DNA from: Desulfosudis oleivorans
Lineage (GTDB): Bacteria > Desulfobacterota > Desulfobacteria > Desulfobacterales > SURF-7
Direction of reading: 5' to 3'
Assembly (NCBI GenBank): GCA_020723325.1
Contig: DYJD01000047.1
Coordinates: forward strand, 1 to 38,581
Length of the DNA stretch: 38,581 nucleotides
This document shows, in pieces, positions 1-8,193 of this stretch. Made by a program: the position numbers and the translations under genes. How positions within the stretch are numbered: position 1 is the first letter of the stretch; every line of letters begins with the position of its first letter. Under the pieces are notes generated by a model. That model was not told the DNA's origin. It did not search any database and worked only from the letters and a program-made list of their open reading frames with translations.

Positions 1-1
1 G

Positions 2-469
2 ATCATGGCACGGATTTTTGAGCCTGTGAAGATGGGGTTATTTGAGCGCTTACATGCTTTCAAGGATATTCAGGTAGGACAGGTGATGAAAAAATGCTCA
101 TATGTGTCTTTTGGAAAACAGACGCCTGCCTCTCAAGTCCTGCAAAAAATAGCCATTTCAGAGAAACAGTACACATTTCCGGTAATATCCCAGGAAGGAG
201 CGCTCATCGGGGTGGTCTATTCCGACATTCTGCGCACCTTTACGTCAGCACCGGATCTGGGTCTATTTACGATTGTTTATGACTTTATGGAGCCCGCTCT
301 TTCGATAAAGGAAACAGATGATCTCCGGTTGGCCCTCAAAATCATGCTGGAACATAATGCCCGGGAAATCATTGTCACAGATGAAAATGGAAAAATCGTA
401 GGATTCTTGGACGAAGCCGGGATTGGACAGATGTATTATCGTACCACGGCTCTGTCGGACCAATTTTAA
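2..469 (+). CDS. CBS-domain pair protein, probably the C-terminal end of a longer protein (5' partial)
   Basis: The visible 155 codons contain two CBS motifs in tandem (about residues 20-75 and 90-145). Each has the usual pattern of a start such as VGQVMKK, then PVISQEGALIGVV in the first and IIVTDENGKIVGFL in the second. CBS pairs bind adenosyl nucleotides and regulate the protein they belong to. The reading frame is open to the left edge and no ribosome site can be seen before the ATG at 5, so the gene may begin outside the window. Its position before nhaA and the LFERL-type linker would suit the cytoplasmic tail of a ClC chloride channel, but that is inference. A free-standing CBS regulator is equally possible. 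Confidence 0.7.
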   Translation: MMARIFEPVKMGLFERLHAFKDIQVGQVMKKCSYVSFGKQTPASQVLQKIAISEKQYTFPVISQEGALIGVVYSDILRTFTSAPDLGLFTIVYDFMEPALSIKETDDLRLALKIMLEHNAREIIVTDENGKIVGFLDEAGIGQMYYRTTALSDQF

Positions 470-609
470 CCTTGAGTTTGTTTGCAGAAAAATTGATTTA
501 GGGGAAAAGTCTAAACTACACTCTTTGCCAAAACTTCAAAGGATTATTTTAAATTGAGGGTTGCTTTTTCAGCCAAAGCTTTATATGTATAAAAAGTATC
601 GGAACAATT

Positions 610-702
610 AACTTTTTCCTGGGTCCGGAGGGTGTCAGCTCCGGAGGTTGGACTGAATGGTCGGGCCGCCATTCGACGGAAGTCGGATGGCCGTTTTTTT
701 TG
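610..702 (+). promoter_or_regulatory. Structured nhaA leader, candidate Li+/Na+-type (nhaA-I-like) riboswitch
   Basis: A hairpin with a perfect 7-bp stem (624-630 with 639-645) is followed by a second hairpin (656-660 AATGG with 669-673 CCATT). The second overlaps the 5' arm of the terminator stem at 668-677, so the two structures exclude each other, as expected for a riboswitch expression platform. The leader lies directly before nhaA. The nhaA-I RNA motif, reported as a lithium-responsive class, precedes nhaA genes, and the GGTCCGGAGG / CTCCGGAGGTTGGACTGAA blocks look to me like it. That match is from memory and untested. A weak promoter may lie at 561-589 (TTGCTT-N17-TATGTA). Confidence 0.6.
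668..701 (+). terminator. Rho-independent terminator in the nhaA leader
   Basis: A 10-bp stem (668-677 with 682-691, one G-U pair) closed by a GGAA tetraloop is followed, after two bases, by eight consecutive T. It ends more than 60 bases before the nhaA start, so it can only attenuate transcription into nhaA or terminate an upstream transcript. Confidence 0.8.
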
Positions 703-763
703 TCATCCTCTTCCTGTATTTTCTCAATCACCATAAACAACCATCCGTGAAAGAATTGGGAGA

Positions 764-2158
764 ATGATGATTCCTCTTGACGATCATTGCTGCAAGCGTG
801 AGCCCACCCTCAACAGCGGGCTGTATTACTACCCATGGGAAGCCCACCTGAAGAGATTGATGACACCCTTTCAGGAATTTATCCGGAAACAGACCGCCGG
901 CGGCATCCTCCTCATTATTTCCGCTATTCTCGCCTTGCTTTTAATGAATTCACCCTTTCGCTCCGTCTATGAAAAAATCATTCATCTTCCCATCGCCTTA
1001 CACATTGGGACCTGGACCTTGCACTTTACACTCTTGCACATAGTCAATGAAGGATTGATGGTCTTTTTTTTCTTTGTCGTGGGCCTGGAAATCAAACGCG
1101 AGATCCTGGTGGGTGAACTGGCGGACATCCGCAAGGCGGCTTTGCCGGTGATTGCCGCCGTGGGCGGCATGGTCGTCCCTGCTTTTTGCTATACGCTGGT
1201 TATTTCGTCCGGGTATTTTGCGCGGGGATGGGGTATCCCCATGGCCACGGATATCGCATTCTGCGTGGCAGCCATGGTCTTGCTCGGCAAACGCATTCCG
1301 GAAGGGTTGATGATCTTTCTTGTTTCGCTGGCGATTGCCGACGATATCGGCGCCGTCATCGTCATTGCCGTTTTTTATACCAAAACATTGAATATATTTG
1401 CTTTGGGTATGGCGGCCTTTTTCTTTTCCCTGCTCCTGTTCATGAACCTTGCCGGTGTAAGACGAGGATTGCCCTATCTGTTCATCGGCCTGCTGCTGTG
1501 GATAATGCTTTTGAATTCCGGCGTTCATGCCACCATCGCCGGCATCCTGGTCGCCTTTTGCATTCCGGCCCGTGCCCATCATGATCAATCCTTGTTCATC
1601 CAGCGCATCCGGGATTCGTTGCAACATTTTGAGCGCCTCAATATGCCTGGAGAAAATATCCTCGGCAACAGCGAACAACAATCCATCCTGAATGCCGTGA
1701 AAGACAATGTTTCCCTGGCAGAGTCGCCGTTGCAGCGGATGCAGGAGGCCCTCCATCTTCCGGTGGCCATGCTCGTGATCCCAGCCTTTGCCATGGTTAA
1801 TTCCGGCATCCCTTTGGGCATCAGCGAGTTGAAGGAATCCATCACCCATCCAATCACCCTGGCGGTAATGCTGGGCCTGTTGGTGGGCAAGCCTCTCGGG
1901 ATCAGTTTGTTCTCGTTCATGGCCTTGAAGGCGCGCCTTGCGGCGCTCCCGAATGCAGTCCATTGGGGGCACATTGTCGGTGTGGGCCTTCTGGGGGGGA
2001 TCGGTTTTACCATGTCGATCTTCATTTCCGAGCTTTCCTTCGGCGCCGATGCCGCCACCTTGAGGATGGCCAAAACCGGAATTTTATTCGCCTCGTTTCT
2101 GGCAGGGACCATCGGGTATCTCTGGCTGCGAATCGTTGACCGAATTGATAAAAAGTGA
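764..2158 (+). CDS. nhaA: Na+/H+ antiporter NhaA
   Basis: Inner-membrane antiporter that exports Na+ (or Li+) in exchange for protons. It shows the NhaA hallmarks: a first helix starting near TAGGILLIISAI, VVGLEIKRE, ATDIAFCVAAMVLLG, the paired aspartates of the ion site in AIADDIGAV (residues 193-194), SGVHATIAGI and GIGFTMSIFIS near the end. At 464 aa it is longer than the E. coli protein (about 388). The excess is a hydrophilic N-terminal stretch of about 40 residues and a longer cytoplasmic loop after the SGVHAT helix. ATG 764 is preceded closely by GGGAG. ATG 860 would remove the extension and cannot be excluded. The structured leader with terminator suggests ion-dependent control. The stop overlaps the next gene, so the two are probably co-transcribed. 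Confidence 0.95.
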   Translation: MMIPLDDHCCKREPTLNSGLYYYPWEAHLKRLMTPFQEFIRKQTAGGILLIISAILALLLMNSPFRSVYEKIIHLPIALHIGTWTLHFTLLHIVNEGLMVFFFFVVGLEIKREILVGELADIRKAALPVIAAVGGMVVPAFCYTLVISSGYFARGWGIPMATDIAFCVAAMVLLGKRIPEGLMIFLVSLAIADDIGAVIVIAVFYTKTLNIFALGMAAFFFSLLLFMNLAGVRRGLPYLFIGLLLWIMLLNSGVHATIAGILVAFCIPARAHHDQSLFIQRIRDSLQHFERLNMPGENILGNSEQQSILNAVKDNVSLAESPLQRMQEALHLPVAMLVIPAFAMVNSGIPLGISELKESITHPITLAVMLGLLVGKPLGISLFSFMALKARLAALPNAVHWGHIVGVGLLGGIGFTMSIFISELSFGADAATLRMAKTGILFASFLAGTIGYLWLRIVDRIDKK

Positions 2159-3066
2159 TGGTAAACATGTTAAACAGGGCTAGGTCAAGAGAGTTTTTAA
2201 AAAAAATCAGGGTGGTAAAATCCGGACCGATCATCATTTTCACGGATCTGGATGGGACCTTGCTGAACCATGCCGATTATTCCTTTGAAGCGGCTCGTCC
2301 TGCTCTTACGCTGATCAAGCGACTCGGCATCCCTCTGATTCTGTGCACCAGCAAGACCCGTAGCGAAGTCGAAGTCCTGCGCCGGACCCTGGAAATCAAC
2401 GACCCGTTCATCGTGGAAAACGGCGGCGGGATCTTTTTCCCCGCCGGGTACCGCGGATTTCGTATTCCGGAGGCCGAGGAGCGGGATGGATATCAGGTGG
2501 TTATGCTGGGAGCCCCTCACACCTTGACCCGAATCGTTGTCCACCACGTGCGACAAACCTTTCCGCTACGGGGATTCAGCGATATGGATGTAGAAGAAAT
2601 CGCTGAAAAAACTGGGCTTTCCGTCGATGAGGCGATCCTGGCCAAGAAGCGGGAGTTCACCGAGCCCTTGCTTCTGAACGAAGATGTTTGCATGGATGAT
2701 CTATATACTCCCGCCCGGGCGGCGGGTTTGCGGGTCATCCGCGGCGGCAGATTTTGGCATCTCATCGGCGAACACAATGACAAGGGTAAGGCCGTCGATC
2801 TCACAAAGGCTGTTTACGCCCGACATCTTTCCGGCACGATCCTGACCATCGGATTGGGCGACAGTCCGAATGATCTGCCCCTCTTGCGCAACGTCGACAT
2901 CCCGGTGTTGATTCCCCACCCCAACGGCGTTTATGAGGCGTTTGATCTGCCGAATCTGATCAAGGCGCCCTACCCGGGGAGCAATGGCTGGAATGCGGTC
3001 ATCATGGAGTTGCTCACATCGTTTATGAAGAGCGATCTTTTCCCCACAACCGAAAAGGAGGTTTGA
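2158..3066 (+). CDS. HAD-family phosphatase, mannosyl-3-phosphoglycerate phosphatase type (MpgP/MggB-like)
   Basis: Predicted cytosolic phosphatase that removes the phosphate from a glycosyl-3-phosphoglycerate, giving the free solute. The sequence has the HAD nucleophile motif DLDGT (residues 30-34 from ATG 2158), CTSKTRSEV as motif II region, VENGGGIF, and GLGDSPNDLPLL as the acidic motif. These are typical of the MpgP branch of the Cof-like HADs. ATG 2158 overlaps the nhaA stop (TGATG). An in-frame GTG lies at 2155 and a further ATG at 2167. It is followed by two glycosyltransferases with almost no gaps. Whether the substrate is mannosyl-, glucosyl- or mannosylglucosyl-phosphoglycerate cannot be told from sequence. 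Confidence 0.85.
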   Translation: MVNMLNRARSREFLKKIRVVKSGPIIIFTDLDGTLLNHADYSFEAARPALTLIKRLGIPLILCTSKTRSEVEVLRRTLEINDPFIVENGGGIFFPAGYRGFRIPEAEERDGYQVVMLGAPHTLTRIVVHHVRQTFPLRGFSDMDVEEIAEKTGLSVDEAILAKKREFTEPLLLNEDVCMDDLYTPARAAGLRVIRGGRFWHLIGEHNDKGKAVDLTKAVYARHLSGTILTIGLGDSPNDLPLLRNVDIPVLIPHPNGVYEAFDLPNLIKAPYPGSNGWNAVIMELLTSFMKSDLFPTTEKEV

Positions 3067-3069
3067 CGA

Positions 3070-4326
3070 ATGAGCATGGAACGAAGGTATTCAACAGCAT
3101 TGCGGAATCATGTGCGGGAGAAGATCGAGCGGCTTGGTGGGGCTGATATCCTTATCGGCGTGCCGGCCTATCATTGCGAAGATTCCATTCTGCATGTCAT
3201 CAAAACCATCAGCAAGGGGCTGAACAAGCACTTCCATGGTGCCAAGGCCGTTGTCATGGTGGCGGACGGGGGCTCCACCGACGACACCCGCGATGTTGCC
3301 CGCGCCTATGATGAAAAATCCTATAACATCGAGAAAATCGTTTCCATCTACCGCGGCATTCCCGGGAAAGGGACAGCCCTGCGAGCCATCTTTGAGGTGG
3401 CCAAGTTCTTGCGTCCTTCAGCCCTGGCTGTTTTCGATTCGGATCTTCTATCCATCTCACCCGATTGGATCCGGAATGTCCTCCAGCCCATCCAGGAAGG
3501 GTATGACTTTGTGGCCCCGGATTACAATCGCTACAAGCTGGATGCCACCATCACCAACACCATCGCCTACAACCTGACCCGCGCCCTTTACGGCGCCCGT
3601 ATCCGGCAACCCATCGGCGGGGACTTCGGCGTATCCCTCAAGCTGGCCCGTCATTATCTTGACCGGGAGGATGTCTGGGAAACGGATGTGGCCCGTTTCG
3701 GCATCGACATCTGGATGACCACCACCGCCATTGTTGATGGATTCAAAATCTGTCAGGCCAGACTCGGCGCCAAGGTGCATGGACAAAAAGATCCGGCCGC
3801 CGACCTCGGCCCCATGTACCGCCAGGTGGTGGGGACCATCTTCCAATTGATGGAGCGGCATGTTGAACATTGGAAGCGAACCAAAGGGTCCGTGGATATT
3901 CCTTCCCTCGGCCCGGTCATCGACGAGCAACCCACGGCCTTCTCCATCGACCAGGAGCATCTGATCGAGTATTTTCAGATCGGGTTTCGAAATTTCAATG
4001 GTGTCTGGGGACAGATCATCGAGGAACAGGATCTGCAAATCATCCGTGATCTGGCGCATCAGGAAGCCTTAAAGGAATTCCATATGCCGGTGGAGACCTG
4101 GGTGCGGATGGTCTACCGCTATGCCGACGCTTTCCATGCAACACCCAGGCAACGATTTAAAGTCCTGGATACCATGATACCCCTTTACTATGCCCGGGTC
4201 GCATCCCTGGCCAACGAGGTCAAGGATTTGAATCAGATCCAGTCCGAACAATACTTCGACTCCCAGGCACGAATTTTTGAGGATATGAAGGGATATCTCA
4301 TCCAACTCTGGGAAAGGAGAACCTGA
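3070..4326 (+). CDS. GT-A glycosyltransferase, GT81-like (MggA/GpgS-type)
   Basis: Predicted retaining sugar-nucleotide glycosyltransferase acting on a phosphoglycerate acceptor. It has IGVPAYHCEDSI at the start of the GT-A fold, a GGSTDDT turn, GKGTALRAIF, and a metal-binding DSD in AVFDSDLLSISPDW. QPIGGDFGVS follows, then RLGAKVHGQKDP, which resembles the conserved His region of glucosyl-3-phosphoglycerate synthases. The last 130 residues are helical and are not a known catalytic module. AAGGAGG lies 8 bases before ATG 3070. It sits between the phosphatase and a second glycosyltransferase, matching a two-transferase/one-phosphatase pathway. Which of the two makes the first glycosyl bond is uncertain. 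Confidence 0.8.
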   Translation: MSMERRYSTALRNHVREKIERLGGADILIGVPAYHCEDSILHVIKTISKGLNKHFHGAKAVVMVADGGSTDDTRDVARAYDEKSYNIEKIVSIYRGIPGKGTALRAIFEVAKFLRPSALAVFDSDLLSISPDWIRNVLQPIQEGYDFVAPDYNRYKLDATITNTIAYNLTRALYGARIRQPIGGDFGVSLKLARHYLDREDVWETDVARFGIDIWMTTTAIVDGFKICQARLGAKVHGQKDPAADLGPMYRQVVGTIFQLMERHVEHWKRTKGSVDIPSLGPVIDEQPTAFSIDQEHLIEYFQIGFRNFNGVWGQIIEEQDLQIIRDLAHQEALKEFHMPVETWVRMVYRYADAFHATPRQRFKVLDTMIPLYYARVASLANEVKDLNQIQSEQYFDSQARIFEDMKGYLIQLWERRT

Positions 4327-4329
4327 ACC

Positions 4330-5538
4330 ATGACGGATTTCTGTCAGAACGACGGCATCACCACCTTGCAAAAAATAAAAGACAGACCGCTTGCGGACCT
4401 GGAAATGGAGCTTGAAAAATATACCCGCAAGCGTAAACTCGTTCTCCTGCTGCCGGCCCTGGTGAGCGAGTTCGACGGCGAAGCCATGCCGCGCATCATC
4501 GAGGAACTCAAAGGCGCGACCTACCTTTCCAAGATCGTGCTCTCCCTTGACCGGGCCGACCTCGATCAGTTCAAGCGGGTCAGGCAAATTATGACGGATC
4601 TGCCCTGTACGGTTCAGATCGTCTGGCACGACGGTCCCCGCCTGCAAGAGCTCTACCAGGAACTGAAAGCCAACGATTTTAAGGTGAACAACCCCGGCAA
4701 GGGTCAGTCGGTCTGGATGACCCTGGGCTACATTCTATCGGATACGGCCGTGCAGACGATTGCGCTGCACGACTGCGACATCTTGAATTATAAGCGCGAG
4801 CTTCTGGCACGACTGGTTTACCCCATCATTCATCCCGCCATCGATATCGAGTTCAGTAAAGGCTACTATGCCCGCTCAACAGACAGGCTCTATGGCCGCG
4901 TGATGCGCCTGTTTTATACTCCGCTGATCAAGACCCTGAAGAAAATCGTCGGCTACCAGCCCTTTATCGACTACCTGGATGATTTCCGGTATGCGCTTTC
5001 CGGTGAATTCGCCTTTGTGGACAATCTGGCCCGTCGTATCCGCATATCGCCCACTTGGGGGCTCGAGGTTTCCATGCTCAGCGAAGTCTACCAGATGACC
5101 TCGGTCAACCGGATCTGTCAGGTGGAACTCATGGATACCTATGAGCACAAGCATCAGGCATTGGAAAAGGACAAACCGAATGAGGGGCTTATCCGCATGG
5201 CCACCGACATCGCCAAGGCGCTGTTCAGAGTATTAAGCCAGGACGGGATCATCCTGAGCCGGGCGCTCTTTCGATCGCTGCTGACCACCTACATCCAGGA
5301 GGCGCGCCTATCCATCGAAAAGTACCATGCCCTGGCCATGATCAACGGTCTGGCCTATGATCGGCACAGCGAGATCGAGGCGGTCGAAGCCTTCCTCGGT
5401 TCCTTGCAACTGGGTATGGACGAGTTTATCCGTGATCCGGTGGGAATTCCAATGCTGGCCGCCTGGGTGCGGGTAGGTGCCGCCATCCCGGATTTTCAGG
5501 ACCGTATCGCCGCGGCCGTGGAAGCGGATAATCGATGA
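4330..5538 (+). CDS. Glucosyl-3-phosphoglycerate synthase-like glycosyltransferase (GT81-like)
   Basis: A second GT-A enzyme of 402 aa. Visible motifs are NNPGKGQSVW, ALHDCDI (the DxD-type metal site), a KGYYAR block, YALSGEFAFVDN, a WGLEVSMLSEVY acceptor-loop region and YEHKHQAL, where the His is expected to bind metal. These blocks fit bacterial glucosyl-3-phosphoglycerate synthases, which join glucose from a nucleotide sugar to 3-phosphoglycerate. AAGGAG precedes ATG 4330 and only 3 bases separate it from the previous stop. With its two neighbours it could build glucosylglycerate or mannosylglucosylglycerate, which are osmolytes in salt-stressed bacteria. The substrate is inference. The fold and family call is firm. 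Confidence 0.8.
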   Translation: MTDFCQNDGITTLQKIKDRPLADLEMELEKYTRKRKLVLLLPALVSEFDGEAMPRIIEELKGATYLSKIVLSLDRADLDQFKRVRQIMTDLPCTVQIVWHDGPRLQELYQELKANDFKVNNPGKGQSVWMTLGYILSDTAVQTIALHDCDILNYKRELLARLVYPIIHPAIDIEFSKGYYARSTDRLYGRVMRLFYTPLIKTLKKIVGYQPFIDYLDDFRYALSGEFAFVDNLARRIRISPTWGLEVSMLSEVYQMTSVNRICQVELMDTYEHKHQALEKDKPNEGLIRMATDIAKALFRVLSQDGIILSRALFRSLLTTYIQEARLSIEKYHALAMINGLAYDRHSEIEAVEAFLGSLQLGMDEFIRDPVGIPMLAAWVRVGAAIPDFQDRIAAAVEADNR

Positions 5539-5541
5539 TGG

Positions 5542-6384
5542 ATGTTGAACTTGCGCTTAAATTCTACTAATAAGCTCTTGTGGACACTATTAGGGTTTGC
5601 ACTCCTTGGAGGAGTAAGCTATCTAGATTTTCTGACCGGATATAAAATTGAGCTCAATCTACTCTATTCCATACCCGTTTTAGTGATAACATGGTTCACT
5701 AGTTGGCGGCTTGGATTGGTATTGGCATTTCTTAGCCCCATCATGCTTCTTCTTGTTCGGTTATTTGTCGGCTACTATTACGATCATTGGTTTTACTACT
5801 TCTTGAATCCTTTGCTGAAGTTCTTTATATTGGCATCTTTCGCATATCTGGTTCAAAAATCAAAAGAGTATTTGGCCCGCGCAAAAGAATTAGCTTGTAC
5901 CGACGATTTGACCGGAGCAGGAAACAGGCGTTTTTTTATAGAGCGATTACAGGTGGAAATAGACCGTTCGCGGAGAGATCGACACCCTTTTACGGTCGCC
6001 TATCTCGACCTTGACAATTTCAAGGCTATTAACGATCGCTTCGGGCACGCTGCCGGCGACGGAATTCTTCGGGCCATCGTTATCTATATCAAGAACAACC
6101 TGCGCAAAATAGACCTGGTCGCACGGCTCGGTGGTGATGAATTCGCGTTACTGTTGCCGGAAACCGGTCAGGAGCAGGCACAAATAGTCGTCTCTAAAAT
6201 TCGACAAGGCCTTTTGGATGAAATGAAAAAGAACAATCGGCGGATAACATTCAGCATTGGCGTGTTAACGTGTATGGGCGATCCGCCCGTAGTCAATGAG
6301 ATCGTTCGGATAGCCGATGAATTGATGTACACTGTCAAAAATCGTGACAAGAATGAAATCAATTATTCGGTATACACAGGCTAA
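5542..6384 (+). CDS. Membrane-bound diguanylate cyclase (GGDEF)
   Basis: Makes cyclic di-GMP from GTP. The N-terminal 110 residues hold about four membrane helices with short loops and no recognised periplasmic sensor. A catalytic domain follows, beginning at TDDLTGAGNRR. The active-site GGDEF is intact (residues 197-201), and an RxxD product-inhibition site (RKID) lies five residues before it, so it should be active and feedback-controlled. It starts 3 bases after the glycosyltransferase stop with no clear ribosome site, which suggests translational coupling. The first part is visibly more AT-rich than its neighbours, which could mean later insertion into the operon. The signal it senses is unknown. 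Confidence 0.9.
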   Translation: MLNLRLNSTNKLLWTLLGFALLGGVSYLDFLTGYKIELNLLYSIPVLVITWFTSWRLGLVLAFLSPIMLLLVRLFVGYYYDHWFYYFLNPLLKFFILASFAYLVQKSKEYLARAKELACTDDLTGAGNRRFFIERLQVEIDRSRRDRHPFTVAYLDLDNFKAINDRFGHAAGDGILRAIVIYIKNNLRKIDLVARLGGDEFALLLPETGQEQAQIVVSKIRQGLLDEMKKNNRRITFSIGVLTCMGDPPVVNEIVRIADELMYTVKNRDKNEINYSVYTG

Positions 6385-6419
6385 CCCTATCAGGATGAAG
6401 TCGCAAAAAGGATATCCAT

Positions 6420-6815
6420 ATGTTTCGTATCCGCCGCATATTCGATGATGTCGGCCCGGCAAATCAATATGCGATAGACCAGGCGCGGGCAATTCTGCGT
6501 TCGCAGTTCGAGTTGCTTGACCGCCGGAGGATCGATCGTATACCTGAATCACTGGGCCGCGTTCGGGACTTCGGAGCCATTTACCTGATCGTGTGCTTCG
6601 GCTTGGATACCTCCAAAGGAGACCCTACCGGCACATGGAACTTCACAGGCCGGGACTTCACCACAATCGGGACAGAGATCGGCCGTCTTCGCAAACCATG
6701 TCTCGTGGTGCAGGAGGGCAGCTACAACAACCGCTCAATCGGAACAAACGCAAAAAGTTTTTTTAATGGATTGCTCTCCGGAGCGGATCAAGGCGATCGG
6801 GACACCCGTCGTTGA
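6420..6815 (+). pseudogene. Internally deleted remnant of a GNAT/histone-deacetylase-type (acetylpolyamine amidohydrolase) gene
   Basis: The 131-residue product joins two ends of what is normally a protein of roughly 600 residues. The first 45-50 residues (MFRIRRIFDDVGPANQYAID) look like the start of the GNAT domain of acetyltransferase-deacetylase fusions. The remainder, from about residue 52 (FGLDTSKGDPTGTWNFTG, then CLVVQEGSYNNRSIGTNA), is the C-terminal end of the deacetylase. The acetyl-CoA site and the zinc-binding deacetylase core are missing. The reading frame and an upstream AAAAAGGAT ribosome site survive, so a short protein might still be made. The family assignment is from recalled sequence patterns, not a search. 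Confidence 0.7.
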
Positions 6816-6826
6816 GGGGTTTCAAA

Positions 6827-8173
6827 ATGATTATGACGAATTCATTCCATATCGAAAAAATGAGACAGAATGCCGAAAGTATATTCCATGCCGGCGTCCG
6901 GGCGGTGGAACCGTATTCAGCCGTCCTTAGATTCTGCCGGCGCGAAGAGAATATTTTACAAATCGGCAACCGGTCCTATGATGTAACCAATTTTGAAAAT
7001 ATTTATGTCCTTGGTGGGGGAAAGGCCGGCGCAGCCATGGCAGGGGCACTGGAAGCGTTGATCGGAGACCGGATTACCAAGGGGTTGGTCACGGTGAAAT
7101 ACGGACACCTGGCGCCGACAAAGAAGGTCGTGCTGCTGGAAGCCGGCCACCCGATTCCCGATCTTCAGGGACAGCAAAGCGCAAGTGCCACGATGGACCT
7201 GGCACGAAAGGCGGGTGAAAACGATCTGGTGATTTGTCTGATTTCAGGCGGCGCATCCGCGCTTTTATCCTTGCCGGCGGAGGGGCTGTCCCTTGCTGAA
7301 AAGCAGGAAACCATCAAGGTTTTGCTGGCCTGCGGGGCAACCATCCATGAAATCAATACGATTCGAAAGCATATCTCCATGATCAAGGGCGGGCGGCTGG
7401 CCCAGGCGGCTTTTCCAGCCACGGTGGTGACCTTGCTGCTTTCGGATGTGGTCGGGGATGACCCGGCTGTCATCGGATCCGGCCCGACAATTCCGGATGG
7501 GAGTACTTTCGCCGAATGTATGGAAATTTTGTCCAAATACGATTTGTCAGGGCGCCTGCCCGGCAAGGTCGTCCAATTTCTTGGGTCCGGCGCATCCGGA
7601 AACAATCCGGAAACGCCCAAATCCGACAGTCCGGTTTTTGAAAATAATTTTCACCTGATTGTCGGCAGCAATATGGGGGCTATCCTGGCGGCCAGGGAAG
7701 CGGCCATGGCCCTGGGATATACGCCGGTGATCCTCTCTTCCATGATAGAAGGCGAGACCCGCCATGTCGCCGCCGTTCATGTCGCCATTGCCAAGGAAGT
7801 CCGCCGGAGCGGGCATCCGGCGGCACCTCCGGCCTGCATTCTCTCGGGCGGCGAAACGACCGTTACCATCAGCGGCCAAGGCAAGGGCGGGAGAAATCAG
7901 GAATTCGGGCTCGCGGCCGCCATTCACCTGGCCGGAGAGCAGGGAATGGTCGTATTGAGCGCCGGTACGGACGGTACGGACGGACCCACCGATGCGGCCG
8001 GCGCCATTGTGGATCCGCACACCATCATCAGAGCCGCCGAAGCCGGCATGGATCCCGGACTGTATTTGCGAAACAACGATGCCTATCCTTTTCTGGAAAG
8101 AACGGGCGATTTGTTCAAAACCGGCCCGACCAACACCAATGTCATGGATTTGCGGATCATGTTGATAGTATAA
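6827..8173 (+). CDS. Glycerate kinase, type 2 (DUF4147/MOFRL family)
   Basis: Phosphorylates D-glycerate, usually to 2-phosphoglycerate. The N-terminal Rossmann-like domain shows VLGGGKAGAAMA, ISGGASALLS, NTIRKHISMIKGGRLA and LLLSDVVGDDPAVIGSGPT. The C-terminal MOFRL domain shows SGGETTVTISGQGKGGRNQE and SAGTDGTDGPTDAAGA, and ends in FKTGPTNTNVMDL. ATG 6827 has GAGGGG 7 bases before it. A TTG at 6812 would overlap the preceding pseudogene and is less likely. Length (448 aa) is normal for the family. Next to genes for a glycerate-containing solute, it could return glycerate to central metabolism when the solute is broken down. Some relatives were labelled hydroxypyruvate reductases. Confidence 0.9.
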   Translation: MIMTNSFHIEKMRQNAESIFHAGVRAVEPYSAVLRFCRREENILQIGNRSYDVTNFENIYVLGGGKAGAAMAGALEALIGDRITKGLVTVKYGHLAPTKKVVLLEAGHPIPDLQGQQSASATMDLARKAGENDLVICLISGGASALLSLPAEGLSLAEKQETIKVLLACGATIHEINTIRKHISMIKGGRLAQAAFPATVVTLLLSDVVGDDPAVIGSGPTIPDGSTFAECMEILSKYDLSGRLPGKVVQFLGSGASGNNPETPKSDSPVFENNFHLIVGSNMGAILAAREAAMALGYTPVILSSMIEGETRHVAAVHVAIAKEVRRSGHPAAPPACILSGGETTVTISGQGKGGRNQEFGLAAAIHLAGEQGMVVLSAGTDGTDGPTDAAGAIVDPHTIIRAAEAGMDPGLYLRNNDAYPFLERTGDLFKTGPTNTNVMDLRIMLIV

Positions 8174-8193
8174 TGCAGGTCGGGTGTTTCATT

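Noticed and set aside
998-1972. Open frame of 324 codons antisense to nhaA
   Set aside because: The product is hydrophilic and His/Gly/Asp-rich, mirroring hydrophobic codons of nhaA; no motif.
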